Shown piece by piece: positions 18,078-27,367 of a DNA stretch of 43,127 bases. Positions within the stretch are counted from its first letter, which is position 1. Each line of letters opens with the position of its first letter. The DNA is from CAYQNU01 sp964419055. GTDB lineage: Bacteria; Bacteroidota; Bacteroidia; Flavobacteriales_D; Parvicellaceae. The notes beneath the pieces were generated by a model, which had not been told where the DNA came from, ran no database searches, and was given only the letters and a program-made list of their open reading frames with translations. The DNA lies in NCBI GenBank assembly GCA_964419055.1, contig CAYQNU010000023.1, forward strand, positions 1-43,127, written 5' to 3'. The translations under genes were made by a program, and so were the position numbers.

Positions 18078-21000
18078 TTATCTGGTTAAATAGATAGTTC
18101 CTTTGATAGCGTCCGTGCCATCACCTAAATCAATTATGTAGAAATAAGTTCCTGTTGGTAATTTGTCATCACCTATGGTAATTCCTAGAGTTGAAGTGCC
18201 ATCCCAAGTGTTTTGGTATGGTGTAGCTTCAAATACTTTATTTCCCCAACGGTTAAAGATGACAAAGTTGTTTTCTGGGTAACTTGCTATTCCTCTGATG
18301 ACAAATAAATCATTGATTACATCTCCATTAGGTGAAAATCCTTCTGGGATATGAAAATCTGTTGGAATTGTTTCAACAGTAGCAAGATTATCTGCTGGAT
18401 TTACATCAGCTTCATTACCTGAAATAGTAACTGAATTGCTATAATCACCTGAAGCATTCACGGTAACAATAATCGTTAATGTATCTGCATCACCACTGTT
18501 TAAATTCCCAATGGTCCAAATACCCGAAGCATCATTATAGGTTCCCGTAGTAGCAGAAGACGACACAAAAGTATATCCTGATTGTATAATTTCTGAAACC
18601 GATACACCTGTTGCATCAGCCGAACCATTGTTCTCAGCAATGATGGTAAAAGTTACAATACTTCCAACTACAGGAGTCATATTGTCAACTGTTTTTACGA
18701 CACTTAAATCAACTGTACAGATTATTACTGATACAGAAACAATGTCAGGTTGTGAAGTACAACCATTTGCCATAGTAGTTAAAACATAGTTTCCACTATT
18801 AGCCAACGTTGCATTAGCGATAAATGGATTTTGAATAGCAGAAACAAAACCATTAGGCCCTGACCAATTGTAAGTAGTTAAAGGTGTTTGTTGTGCAAAA
18901 AGAAAAACTGTATCTCCAACACACACTGGGCTAGTTGTGGTAGCTATAGCAATTGGAGTTGGGTTTAATGTCAATGAAACATTAATTGAGGTCACTGAAG
19001 GTGAACAAGTTCCACTAACAACAACATTGTAGTTAGCAACGCCATCAGCAATAGTTGCAGGGTCAAAAGTCAAGGTATCATTCGTTGCTCCTGTAATGTT
19101 AACCGAACCAATTCTCCATTGGTATGACAATCCTGAACCTGTTGCAGAAACTACTAAACTAACTGAATCGCCCTCACAAATTGTTTGGCTAATAGGTTGT
19201 AAAGTAATATTTGGAGCAGTATTTAGAATTAAAGAAGCGTTGTTTGAAGTTGTTGAACAGATACCATTTGAAACGGTAACGTTGTAATTATTCAAAGCAC
19301 TCAATGCAATTACTGGATCGATAGTTAATGTATCATTAGTAGCACCAAGTATAGCGTTTGTTCCAATATTCCATTGGTAGGTTAAACCTGTTCCAGTTGC
19401 AGCAATGGTGAAACTAACTGAATCACCAATACAAGCCGTTTGATTAGCTGGTTGAAGCGTGATGTTTGGAACTGTATTTATAGTTACGGAAGCATCGTTT
19501 GAAGTAACTGTACAGTTACCTATAGAAACGGTAACATTGTAATCCAATGCATTGTCTAAGATATTCGCAGGATCAAATGTTAAGGTATCATTTGTTGCAC
19601 CTAATATATCATTTGTTCCAATTGCCCATTGGTAAGATAATCCACTTCCTGTAGCAGCAACAACTAGGCTTAAAGAATCACCCACACATCCAATTTGATC
19701 GGTAGGTTGTAACGTAATCACAGGCGCTCCTGTTACCGTTAGGGTTACATTACTTGAAGTAACTGAAGGTAAAAACGTTCCACTTACAACCACGTTATAA
19801 TTATTAGCAGCATCTGATAGAGCAGCAGGATTAATAGTTAATGTGTTGGTTTGTGAACCTGAAATAGAACCACCATCTACTAAGTTTGTAGTTCCTAATC
19901 TCCACTGGTATGTTAAATTTGTACCTGTTGCAGATACAACAAAACTCACAGAATTTCCAATACAAACCGTTTGGTCAGTTGGATCTGTTATAATAATTGG
20001 TGAAGTTGTGCCACCACATCCTGGAGGCATAGTTGCAGTAATAGCAGCCGTTTGTAAAGCTCCTGTTGTTGTTAAAGCTCTTCCTTCAATATTTACACCC
20101 GTGTTTAAATCTACTGCCCCATTATTGGCAACGATAGTTCCTTTAAAAATAGATAAATCATTGATTGAAACTGCGCCATCTATTTTCCAAAAAACGTTTT
20201 TGGCCAATGTACCATTTATTAGATTCACTTTTGAAAAAGTACTGGTAGAAAAAGCTCCATTTACCTGAATAACAAAAACAGCATTGGAGTTACCTTGCGC
20301 ATCTAAATATAATGTATCTGTAAACGTTACGGCACCATTCATTAAATACACATGAGGAGTAAGCACTAAATTGTTGCCAAATTGCGCAGGATATAATAAT
20401 TCAATATCAAAAAGCAATGTGTTTAAATACGTATAAACACCTAACAAATCTGTTGCAGCAGCGGCAGTAGCGCCATCAGGGATAGGGTGAACCGTACCAA
20501 CTACAAACAAAGGATTAAAACCTAAAGTTGATCCTAAATTTGTTCCAACATCACCTACCACGTTGGTTACACCAACATTAGTAACAGGTCCGTCAGAAGA
20601 GAAAATAGTAAAACATTCCACGTTTCCTAATTGAGGAGCAATGGGTCCTAAAAGTACAGGACTACCACATCCAATGGGTTTATAAGCCAACACATTGTTT
20701 ACCGTAATAGCACCAGCTATAGATAAAGCTCTACCTTCTAGTGTATCTCCGGCATTAATGTTAATAGCGGCATTATTGGCGATTATGGTACCTCTCATGG
20801 TCGTTCCAACAGCCATATCAACCAAACCTTCTACTTTCCAAAAAACATTACAAGCTTGAGCTCCATTTACTAAATAAACCTTAGAAGCTGCATTGGTCGA
20901 AAAAGCACCTGCAATTTGTATAATGAATACAGCATTTGGATTGTTTTGAGCATCTAGGGTTAAACCAAGGTTTAGAGTAGCTGGACCACCAATCGAATAT

Positions 21001-21350
21001 ACACCTGGAACTAGAATTTGACCATTTCCTAATAAAGGAGCAGGGAAAAAAGTTGGGATGGTACTATTTAATGTATTATATGCAAGTTGGACATCTACTG
21101 CACATTGTGCGCTGACACCATCACCATCATTCATAGTACCATTTACATTTCCAAATCCTGTGCTTGAACCACTGTTGGTTCCCACGTTACCCGTTAAATG
21201 CGTTATGCCTGTATTAGAAACAGCTCCAGCTGTAGAGAAAAGCACGAAGTTTTCAGCTGTTCCCAATGGAATTATTTGTCCAAAAGATAGATTCGGGAGA
21301 ATCATCATATGGGTAACAATTACAATGAGTTGTAGTAATTTTGTTTTCAT
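18078..21350 (-). CDS. Tandem ice-binding (DUF3494) surface protein with Ig-like, DUF11 and T9SS type B sorting domains
   Basis: 1090-residue exported protein. After a signal peptide (1-25, ends LSFGQ) come two ice-binding family domains (about 26-235 and 245-455). Both have the GNVGTN/GDVGTN loop, NTL helix end, LDAQxNxNAVFxIQ, NVFWKxxG and GTIxANN strands of DUF3494. Four Ig-like repeats follow (about 465-820, each with a CxGDSxS-type opening and TYQW or SYQW), then a PKD-like domain, a DUF11 repeat (from DLSVVKTVDN), and a type B sorting domain (FSPNGDVINDLF to the end). The start at 21350 excludes an 18-residue upstream extension because a -7-like box falls inside it. It likely attaches cells to ice or remodels ice at the surface; ice activity is inferred from family only. 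Confidence 0.92.
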   Translation of the reverse strand: MKTKLLQLIVIVTHMMILPNLSFGQIIPLGTAENFVLFSTAGAVSNTGITHLTGNVGTNSGSSTGFGNVNGTMNDGDGVSAQCAVDVQLAYNTLNSTIPTFFPAPLLGNGQILVPGVYSIGGPATLNLGLTLDAQNNPNAVFIIQIAGAFSTNAASKVYLVNGAQACNVFWKVEGLVDMAVGTTMRGTIIANNAAININAGDTLEGRALSIAGAITVNNVLAYKPIGCGSPVLLGPIAPQLGNVECFTIFSSDGPVTNVGVTNVVGDVGTNLGSTLGFNPLFVVGTVHPIPDGATAAAATDLLGVYTYLNTLLFDIELLYPAQFGNNLVLTPHVYLMNGAVTFTDTLYLDAQGNSNAVFVIQVNGAFSTSTFSKVNLINGTLAKNVFWKIDGAVSINDLSIFKGTIVANNGAVDLNTGVNIEGRALTTTGALQTAAITATMPPGCGGTTSPIIITDPTDQTVCIGNSVSFVVSATGTNLTYQWRLGTTNLVDGGSISGSQTNTLTINPAALSDAANNYNVVVSGTFLPSVTSSNVTLTVTGAPVITLQPTDQIGCVGDSLSLVVAATGSGLSYQWAIGTNDILGATNDTLTFDPANILDNALDYNVTVSIGNCTVTSNDASVTINTVPNITLQPANQTACIGDSVSFTIAATGTGLTYQWNIGTNAILGATNDTLTIDPVIALSALNNYNVTVSNGICSTTSNNASLILNTAPNITLQPISQTICEGDSVSLVVSATGSGLSYQWRIGSVNITGATNDTLTFDPATIADGVANYNVVVSGTCSPSVTSINVSLTLNPTPIAIATTTSPVCVGDTVFLFAQQTPLTTYNWSGPNGFVSAIQNPFIANATLANSGNYVLTTMANGCTSQPDIVSVSVIICTVDLSVVKTVDNMTPVVGSIVTFTIIAENNGSADATGVSVSEIIQSGYTFVSSSATTGTYNDASGIWTIGNLNSGDADTLTIIVTVNASGDYSNSVTISGNEADVNPADNLATVETIPTDFHIPEGFSPNGDVINDLFVIRGIASYPENNFVIFNRWGNKVFEATPYQNTWDGTSTLGITIGDDKLPTGTYFYIIDLGDGTDAIKGTIYLTR

Positions 21351-21389
21351 TTTTAATATTTGTTTAATTGTGAATTCTTTTTCACGGCA

Positions 21390-21397
21390 CAAAGTTG
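21390..21397 (-). promoter_or_regulatory. Candidate -7 element CAACTTTG of the ice-binding operon
   Basis: One mismatch to TAnnTTTG on the minus strand, 39 bases before the start at 21350. It fixes the start by excluding the ATG at 21404. No -33 TTG at standard spacing. Confidence 0.4.
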
Positions 21398-21522
21398 CGA
21401 GCAATAAAATCGAGAATGATTACACAATTATTAGGAAGAGTTACACAATTAAATATTGAGTTTAATTTCAAAAATAGAAGAAGGCATATTTATTCAGATG
21501 TTTTGAATTCAATGACCAAAAG

Positions 21523-21554
21523 TTTGTAATCAAAATATTAAATGTTTAATTTTG
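21523..21554 (+). promoter_or_regulatory. Full -33/-7 promoter of the adhesin operon
   Basis: TTTG at 21523-21526, exactly 20 nt, then TAATTTTG at 21547-21554: a textbook Bacteroidota sigma-A promoter. Its -7 box lies downstream of the ATG at 21542, so that ATG is not used and the start is 21578. Confidence 0.75.
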
Positions 21555-21577
21555 TCGATTCAAATACCTCGTTCATT

Positions 21578-24500
21578 ATGAAAAAACTGAGTTTAATAGG
21601 GTTGTTGGTTGTTATTTACTCCAATGTACTCATCGCACAAGTTCCTCAAGCTATCAATTACCAAGCAGTTGCAAGAGATAATGCAGGATTAGAAATCGTA
21701 AATACACCCATAACTGTTCGATTCAGTATAGGAGGAGCAGGTGTTTCAAGCGGTACGTTTGATTATCAGGAAACACATACTACATCTACTAACGATTTTG
21801 GTTTGTTTAACGTTAGAATGGGGCAAGGAACTCCAACGGGTCCAGCCATTTCAGCTATAAATTGGAATACACAACGATTTTTATTAGTTGAGGTGAATTT
21901 TGGAAGTGGATTTGAACAAATGGGGGTTGCGCAGCCTTTTGTTACCGTTCCTTATGCTATTTTAGCTCAAGATGTTGTCAACAAAGAATTACCAGCAACA
22001 GCAAGCAACAATGATGTTTTATCTTGGAATGGCTCAGCTTGGGTAGCAACTGCTCCAGGTTCAGTTTCTGAAACAACTACAACCCTTGTTGATAATGGAG
22101 ACGGCACGTTTACCTACACAAATGAATTAGGAAATGCTATTACGTTTGATGCCAATATTGATGATACTGATGCTGATATTACCAATGAAATTCAAGACTT
22201 ACAGCTAGTGGGCAATATTTTAACGATAACCAATAATGGTTCAGCGACACCTGTTGATTTATCGATTTACAACGAATTACCTGCAACAGCCGTTGTTGGT
22301 CAAGTTCTCACTTGGAACGGAACTACATGGGTAGCTCAAAATTCAGGTTCTGGTGCTGATAACTGGGGCTCTCAAGTGGTTGCAACTGATGGAACAACTA
22401 TTACAGGAACAGGTGTAGCTGGAAATCCATTAGTTGGTTTTGATGGACAATATTCATCTTTAACAGGAACACCAACGATACCTACTCAAACCAGTCAATT
22501 GACTAACAATAGTGGATTTATTACTACTGAAGTTGATGGAAGTGTAACTAATGAGTTACAAACAATTTCTCTTGCTGGTTCAAATTTAACATTATCAAAT
22601 GGTGGCGGAACGGTTTCTATTAACGATGCTGATAGCAGTCCAACTAATGAGATTCAAAATGTAACTGTTTCAGGAAATGCATTGAATATTTCAGGGGGAG
22701 GCACAGGAACAACAATTTCAACTAATGCACCTTCGACTAATCAAGTATTAACTTGGAATGGTTCAGCATGGATAGCACAAAATGCTGGTTCGGGAGCTGA
22801 TAACTGGGGTTCTCAAGTGGTTGCAACGGATGGAACAACTATTACTGGAACAGGTGTAGCTGGAAATCCATTGGTTGGTTTTGATGGACAATACTCATCT
22901 CTAATAGGAACACCAACAATTCCCACACAAACAAGTCAATTAACCAATAATAGTGGATTCATTACTACAGAAGTTGATGGAAGTGTGACTAATGAAATAC
23001 AAAATGTATCCATTTCAGGAAATGCATTGAATATTTCAGGGGGAGGCACAGGAACAACAATTTCAACTAATGCACCTTCGACTAACCAAGTATTGACTTG
23101 GAACGGAACGGCTTGGGTAGCGCAAAATGCTGGTTCAGGAGCTGATAACTGGGGTTCTCAAGTAGCTGTTACTGATGGAACAACAATATCTGGAAATGGA
23201 ACCGCTGGAAACCCATTATTGGTCGCTCAACCATTACCTAACACAGCTACAACTGGTCAAACAATAACTTGGAATGGAACATCTTGGGTGGCAAGTAATG
23301 TTGCCGTTGTGCCTACTTATGCAGCAGGAACTGGTGTTTCCATTACCGGTACATCTCCTAATTTTACAATTAATAATACCGCTCCTGACCAAACAGTAGC
23401 CATTTCAGGAACTGGTGCTACTACTGTTACAGGAACGTACCCCAATTTCAGTGTTGCATCTACAGATAATCAAACATTAACAAAAACGGGTAATGCATTA
23501 TCCATATCAGGTGGAAATTCAATAAACATTTCTAATACAGCTCCCACAACCAATCAAGTATTGACTTGGAATGGGACTAATTGGATTGCCGCTACTCCTG
23601 CTTCTGCTCCAACGTACACTGCTGGTACAGGTGTCAATATAAATGGTTCTAACGTGATTTCAAATACTGCGCCTGATCAAACGGTTGTAATGACAGCAGG
23701 TACCGGAATATCAATTACAGGGACATACCCAAACTTTACAGTTACAAATTCTTCACCTAATCAGGTTTTGACATTAACAGGAGCAGGAGGAACAAGTGTT
23801 TCAGGGACGTATCCAAATTTAACGGTTTCTTCAACCGATGCTCAAACATTGACAATAGGAGGGAATGTAATATCTATTAGTAATGGAAATAGCATAACCA
23901 TCCCTTCTTTACCAGCTGGTACAAGTGGACAAACATTGTATCATGATGGCACAAATTGGGTTGCGAATAGTAATTTATTTCATAATGGTTCAAATGTAGC
24001 CATAGGTACTACTTCTCCAAGTGCTAAGTTTCAAGTTTATGAAAACAACACAGGTGCAGGAGCTCAACAATTTATTACAAATCCTGCTAATTCAGTCAAT
24101 TCTTCATCTGCTTTAGCTTTTACCAATAGTGTTCCTGGTCAAGGTTATATGATAGGTATAGATAACACTTCAGGAATTTTTAAAATTTCAAATTCTTCAA
24201 CAAATTTAAATGCATTTAATAGAATTCAAATAGATCCTTTAGGTAATGTAGGAATTGGAAATTTTGTTGGAGTAACCAGTAGACTAGATGTTGATGGTCA
24301 AATTACTATGCGTACAGGAGCTGTAGCGGGATATGTACCTGTTTCAAACGCTTCAGGAACAATGACTTGGACCGATCCTAGCACATTGGTTTCTTCAGGG
24401 CCTTGGTCTAAAATGGGGACATCAATTTATCCTACAGTTTTAACAGATAATGTTGGTATAGGTACGAATTCACCAGTAAGAAAATTACAAGTAGAAAACA

Positions 24501-26506
24501 CTACTAATGTTGGAAATGGAGAAGGAAATATTACAGCATTACACAATTCAAGTGGTTTAGGTTCGGCATTTAAAGCGATTTCAAACTCTACAGGCCAATT
24601 AACTCCTTCAGGTACGATCTATACATCGGTTAATCTTGCAGGTTATCAATCAGGTACAGTGGCGGGTAATGTTGACTATGGGATATATGCTAAAGGGGAA
24701 AATAATAGTACACGTGCAGGACTTTTTGAAAATTCATATCACCCAAATAGTTATACCTCAATTGGTGGAAATGAGAATTTTTTAATTCAACACAATACTG
24801 CTTTTGCAGGAAGCTCTGCTCAACAAATAAACTATACCTATTCAGGAACTGGACTTGGAGTAAATGCAGGATTGAATATGGCTATTACCAGTACAACTGC
24901 CACAGGAAATTTAAATACACACGGAATTTATTTGACTGGAGCCAACAATTCTACTGGAGCCAACGCATCAACTATAGGTATAGGTGCTTATATTAGTGGA
25001 ACAAATGCAAATGGCGAAAAAAGAGCAGCTGATTTTAGTTCTTCTGGAGTTGGATCTACTAATATTGGTTTATTTGCTGATGCCTCAGGCGCAACAACTA
25101 ATTGGGCTGGTTATTTTAATCAAGGAAATGTCCATATAGCTAATAATGTTGCTATTGGTAGCACAACACACAATTATAGTAATAGTACTTCACAAGTTGT
25201 GTCTATTACTGAAACAAATGGATTCCCTATATTAGAAATGAATGGTTATGGCGTAGGAACTTCATCACCAGCTACCTATGTAGATCATTATAAAAATGAT
25301 GGTACCACTAATAATCATATTGTTCGTTTATCAGCTGGTACATTTGGCGCAAATAATACCGGCTTTTATGATATATCTGTTGCTAATGCAGGTTCTATGA
25401 GTCGTATTCTTACTATGAATCAAGGTAAAGTAGGTGTAGGTACCAATTCTTATTCAAACTTAAATGATATCTTCAATGTTTATGAAAACGATGCCGCTGT
25501 CGATGGAGAAAATGGATCAATAATTAATGTACAAAATGCTTCTGGTTCATATACTACGGCTTCAACTAGTGAAATGGCAGGAATTCGATTTAAAGTGGGA
25601 AGTTATGTGCCTAACGGAATGAGTAAAGCGGCCATGTTTTATCAAAGAAATGCAACCTACGGAAGAGGAGATTTAATTTTTGCTATTAATAATGGCGCAA
25701 ATGTAAATAATGTAAATGTTTCTGATGAGGTTATGAGAATCTCGAATACAACGAATACAAATGCAGTCACATCTGCAAAAGCAACCACTGCAAGTGTAGG
25801 TAGTTTTGTAAATGAAACAACAACAGGAGGTCGTGGTATAACTGCTACAGCTTCTTTAAATAATTCACCAGCATCGGGAACTAGATATGGGGTTTATGCA
25901 ACTGCTTGGTATGGTCAAGCTTCAAATTATGGCGTTTATGGTTATGGATTTGGTGGAACAACTTCTTATGGTGTGTATGGTCAATCAGGTGGTGCTACAA
26001 CTAATTGGGCGGGATATTTTGCTGGGAATGTAAACGTAACAGGAACCCTTTCAAAAGGTGGGGGTACGTTTAAAATTGACCACCCATTAGATCCTGAAAA
26101 TAAAATTTTATACCACAGTTTTGTCGAAAGTCCAGATATGATGAATATTTATAATGGAAACATTACAACAGATTCAAGCGGTTTTGCAACTGTTTACTTA
26201 CCTGAGTATTTTGATGTTTTAAATAAAGATTTTAGATATCAATTAACGGTAATTGGAAGTTTTGCTCAAGCTATTGTGTTCAAAAAAGTTGAGGGTAATG
26301 TATTTATTATCCAAACTAACCAACCAAATATTGAAGTTAGTTGGCAAGTTACAGGTGTTCGAAAAGATCCTTGGGCAGAAAAGAATAGAGTGATTCCAGA
26401 AGTCGATAAAAAACCTGAGGATAAAGGTAAATATATTCACCCTTTAGAATATGGCGTTCCAATTGAAAAAGGGGTAGATTTTGATCCATCAACGAAACAA
26501 AACTAA
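21578..26506 (+). CDS. Giant tail-fibre-like surface adhesin with internal repeats
   Basis: 1642 residues from the ATG at 21578, with a signal peptide (about 1-21, ends LIAQ). The N-terminal domain (VPQAINYQAVARDNAGLEIV ... FVTVPYAILAQ, about 21-135) is characteristic of large Bacteroidota tail-fibre-like proteins. Then come Gly/Thr/Asn-rich beta repeats (about 140-800), many ending VLTWNGTxWVA, and a region with GxxTTNWAGYF motifs (about 800-1510). The conserved C-terminal part (FRYQLTVIGSFAQAIV to EVSWQVTGVRKDPWAEKNR) follows. It has no type A or type B sorting domain. The next gene, 9 bases later, encodes a short type B sorting protein, followed by PorP/SprF and PorE-like genes, so it may be displayed with their help. 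No phage genes are near; a phage origin is not supported. Confidence 0.88.
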   Translation: MKKLSLIGLLVVIYSNVLIAQVPQAINYQAVARDNAGLEIVNTPITVRFSIGGAGVSSGTFDYQETHTTSTNDFGLFNVRMGQGTPTGPAISAINWNTQRFLLVEVNFGSGFEQMGVAQPFVTVPYAILAQDVVNKELPATASNNDVLSWNGSAWVATAPGSVSETTTTLVDNGDGTFTYTNELGNAITFDANIDDTDADITNEIQDLQLVGNILTITNNGSATPVDLSIYNELPATAVVGQVLTWNGTTWVAQNSGSGADNWGSQVVATDGTTITGTGVAGNPLVGFDGQYSSLTGTPTIPTQTSQLTNNSGFITTEVDGSVTNELQTISLAGSNLTLSNGGGTVSINDADSSPTNEIQNVTVSGNALNISGGGTGTTISTNAPSTNQVLTWNGSAWIAQNAGSGADNWGSQVVATDGTTITGTGVAGNPLVGFDGQYSSLIGTPTIPTQTSQLTNNSGFITTEVDGSVTNEIQNVSISGNALNISGGGTGTTISTNAPSTNQVLTWNGTAWVAQNAGSGADNWGSQVAVTDGTTISGNGTAGNPLLVAQPLPNTATTGQTITWNGTSWVASNVAVVPTYAAGTGVSITGTSPNFTINNTAPDQTVAISGTGATTVTGTYPNFSVASTDNQTLTKTGNALSISGGNSINISNTAPTTNQVLTWNGTNWIAATPASAPTYTAGTGVNINGSNVISNTAPDQTVVMTAGTGISITGTYPNFTVTNSSPNQVLTLTGAGGTSVSGTYPNLTVSSTDAQTLTIGGNVISISNGNSITIPSLPAGTSGQTLYHDGTNWVANSNLFHNGSNVAIGTTSPSAKFQVYENNTGAGAQQFITNPANSVNSSSALAFTNSVPGQGYMIGIDNTSGIFKISNSSTNLNAFNRIQIDPLGNVGIGNFVGVTSRLDVDGQITMRTGAVAGYVPVSNASGTMTWTDPSTLVSSGPWSKMGTSIYPTVLTDNVGIGTNSPVRKLQVENTTNVGNGEGNITALHNSSGLGSAFKAISNSTGQLTPSGTIYTSVNLAGYQSGTVAGNVDYGIYAKGENNSTRAGLFENSYHPNSYTSIGGNENFLIQHNTAFAGSSAQQINYTYSGTGLGVNAGLNMAITSTTATGNLNTHGIYLTGANNSTGANASTIGIGAYISGTNANGEKRAADFSSSGVGSTNIGLFADASGATTNWAGYFNQGNVHIANNVAIGSTTHNYSNSTSQVVSITETNGFPILEMNGYGVGTSSPATYVDHYKNDGTTNNHIVRLSAGTFGANNTGFYDISVANAGSMSRILTMNQGKVGVGTNSYSNLNDIFNVYENDAAVDGENGSIINVQNASGSYTTASTSEMAGIRFKVGSYVPNGMSKAAMFYQRNATYGRGDLIFAINNGANVNNVNVSDEVMRISNTTNTNAVTSAKATTASVGSFVNETTTGGRGITATASLNNSPASGTRYGVYATAWYGQASNYGVYGYGFGGTTSYGVYGQSGGATTNWAGYFAGNVNVTGTLSKGGGTFKIDHPLDPENKILYHSFVESPDMMNIYNGNITTDSSGFATVYLPEYFDVLNKDFRYQLTVIGSFAQAIVFKKVEGNVFIIQTNQPNIEVSWQVTGVRKDPWAEKNRVIPEVDKKPEDKGKYIHPLEYGVPIEKGVDFDPSTKQN
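22346..23160 (+). repeat. Tandem intragenic repeats in the adhesin gene
   Basis: A unit beginning GSGADNWGSQ recurs at 22346, 22787 and 23132, with the first two copies near-identical in protein over about 70 residues. A 73-bp stretch is identical at 22668-22740 and 23013-23085 (offset 345, in frame). This is recent duplication or gene conversion. Confidence 0.85.
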
Positions 26507-26515
26507 TAGATTCAA

Positions 26516-27256
26516 TTGAGAAATAAAACGTACATATTTTTTATTTTATGCTTAAGTAATCTAATTTCTTTTGCCCAAAACTCCCTTTCACCACAAGTAA
26601 TAGGAAGTCAAGGGAACACTTTGTCAAGTGGTACAGGAAATTCTGTGCAGTATACACTCGGTGAAGCCATTATTATTACCACTCAAAGTAGTAGTCATAT
26701 TCTTACTCAAGGGTTTAATCAACCCAAAACATTGATTGATAACAATCCTTTGGATGTTTATTATTCTGTAACTGCGGCTAATTGTTTTGGAATATATAAC
26801 GGAGCTATTGTTATCGATAGTATTGTTGGTTGCAGTGGCAATTATACAATAACTTTCAATGGATTTGATACTACAGAGACTCAATTTGATTCGTTGACGG
26901 CAACAACGTACACATTAATTATAGCGTCTGATGATGGATGTACTTGGGAAGAAGATATAATAATCCCAGCAACTGGTGTTGACTGTGATTTGTTATTTTA
27001 CAATGCTTTCTCACCTAATAATGATTTAATGAACGATAGTTGGGTTATTGAACATGCCGAAGCGTATCCCGATAATAATGTTCAAATATTTGACCGTTGG
27101 GGTAATAAAATTTGGAGCATAGAAGGATACAATAACAGTGACCGTGTTTGGGAAGGAAAAAATAAAAGTGGTGTTGAAATGCCGAATGGAACCTATTTTT
27201 ATATTTTTCAATCGGGAGAGGCGGTTTATAAAGGGTATGTGGAAATAACGAAGTAA
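26516..27256 (+). CDS. Short T9SS type B (gliding-motility-associated C-terminal) protein
   Basis: 246 residues with a signal peptide (1-20, ends ISFAQ). An N-terminal module (SPQVIGSQGNTLSSGTG, then VQYTLGEAII and ILTQGFNQP, about 25-75) is common in Bacteroidota surface proteins. A short SprB-type repeat-like segment with CFGIYNGAIVID and YTLIIASDDGCTWEE (about 88-150) comes next, then the type B sorting domain (FYNAFSPNNDLMNDSWVIE to GYVEITK, about 163-246). The start is TTG, with no ATG in suitable position, which may keep expression low. It lies 9 bases after the adhesin and is surely in the same operon. It may recruit PorP/SprF for the adhesin, which lacks its own sorting domain. Confidence 0.88.
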   Translation: MRNKTYIFFILCLSNLISFAQNSLSPQVIGSQGNTLSSGTGNSVQYTLGEAIIITTQSSSHILTQGFNQPKTLIDNNPLDVYYSVTAANCFGIYNGAIVIDSIVGCSGNYTITFNGFDTTETQFDSLTATTYTLIIASDDGCTWEEDIIIPATGVDCDLLFYNAFSPNNDLMNDSWVIEHAEAYPDNNVQIFDRWGNKIWSIEGYNNSDRVWEGKNKSGVEMPNGTYFYIFQSGEAVYKGYVEITK

Positions 27257-27327
27257 GTTGACAGGTTGAACAGTTTTTCAGTTGTTCAGTTTGTTGGTTT
27301 GAAATAAAAAATAAAAAATAAAAAAAA

Positions 27328-27345
27328 TCGATTGTCGAGAATCGA
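27328..27345. other. Small hairpin between the sorting-protein and PorP/SprF genes
   Basis: A 6-bp stem (TCGATT/AATCGA, 6-nt loop) follows an A-rich tract inside the 111-base gap 27257-27367. There is no downstream T-run, so it is not a plus-strand terminator. It could be an RNA processing or stability site. Confidence 0.25.
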
Positions 27346-27367
27346 ATAATCAATTGTCTTAAATAAA

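Noticed and set aside
19843..20268. Plus-strand open frame of 141 codons inside the ice-binding gene
   Set aside because: It is antisense to the conserved DUF3494/Ig-like coding region, has no domain or start signal, and arises from that region's codon bias.
21578..26506. Prophage tail-fibre region
   Set aside because: Only tail-fibre-like repeats are present. There is a signal peptide, a T9SS operon context and no other phage gene.
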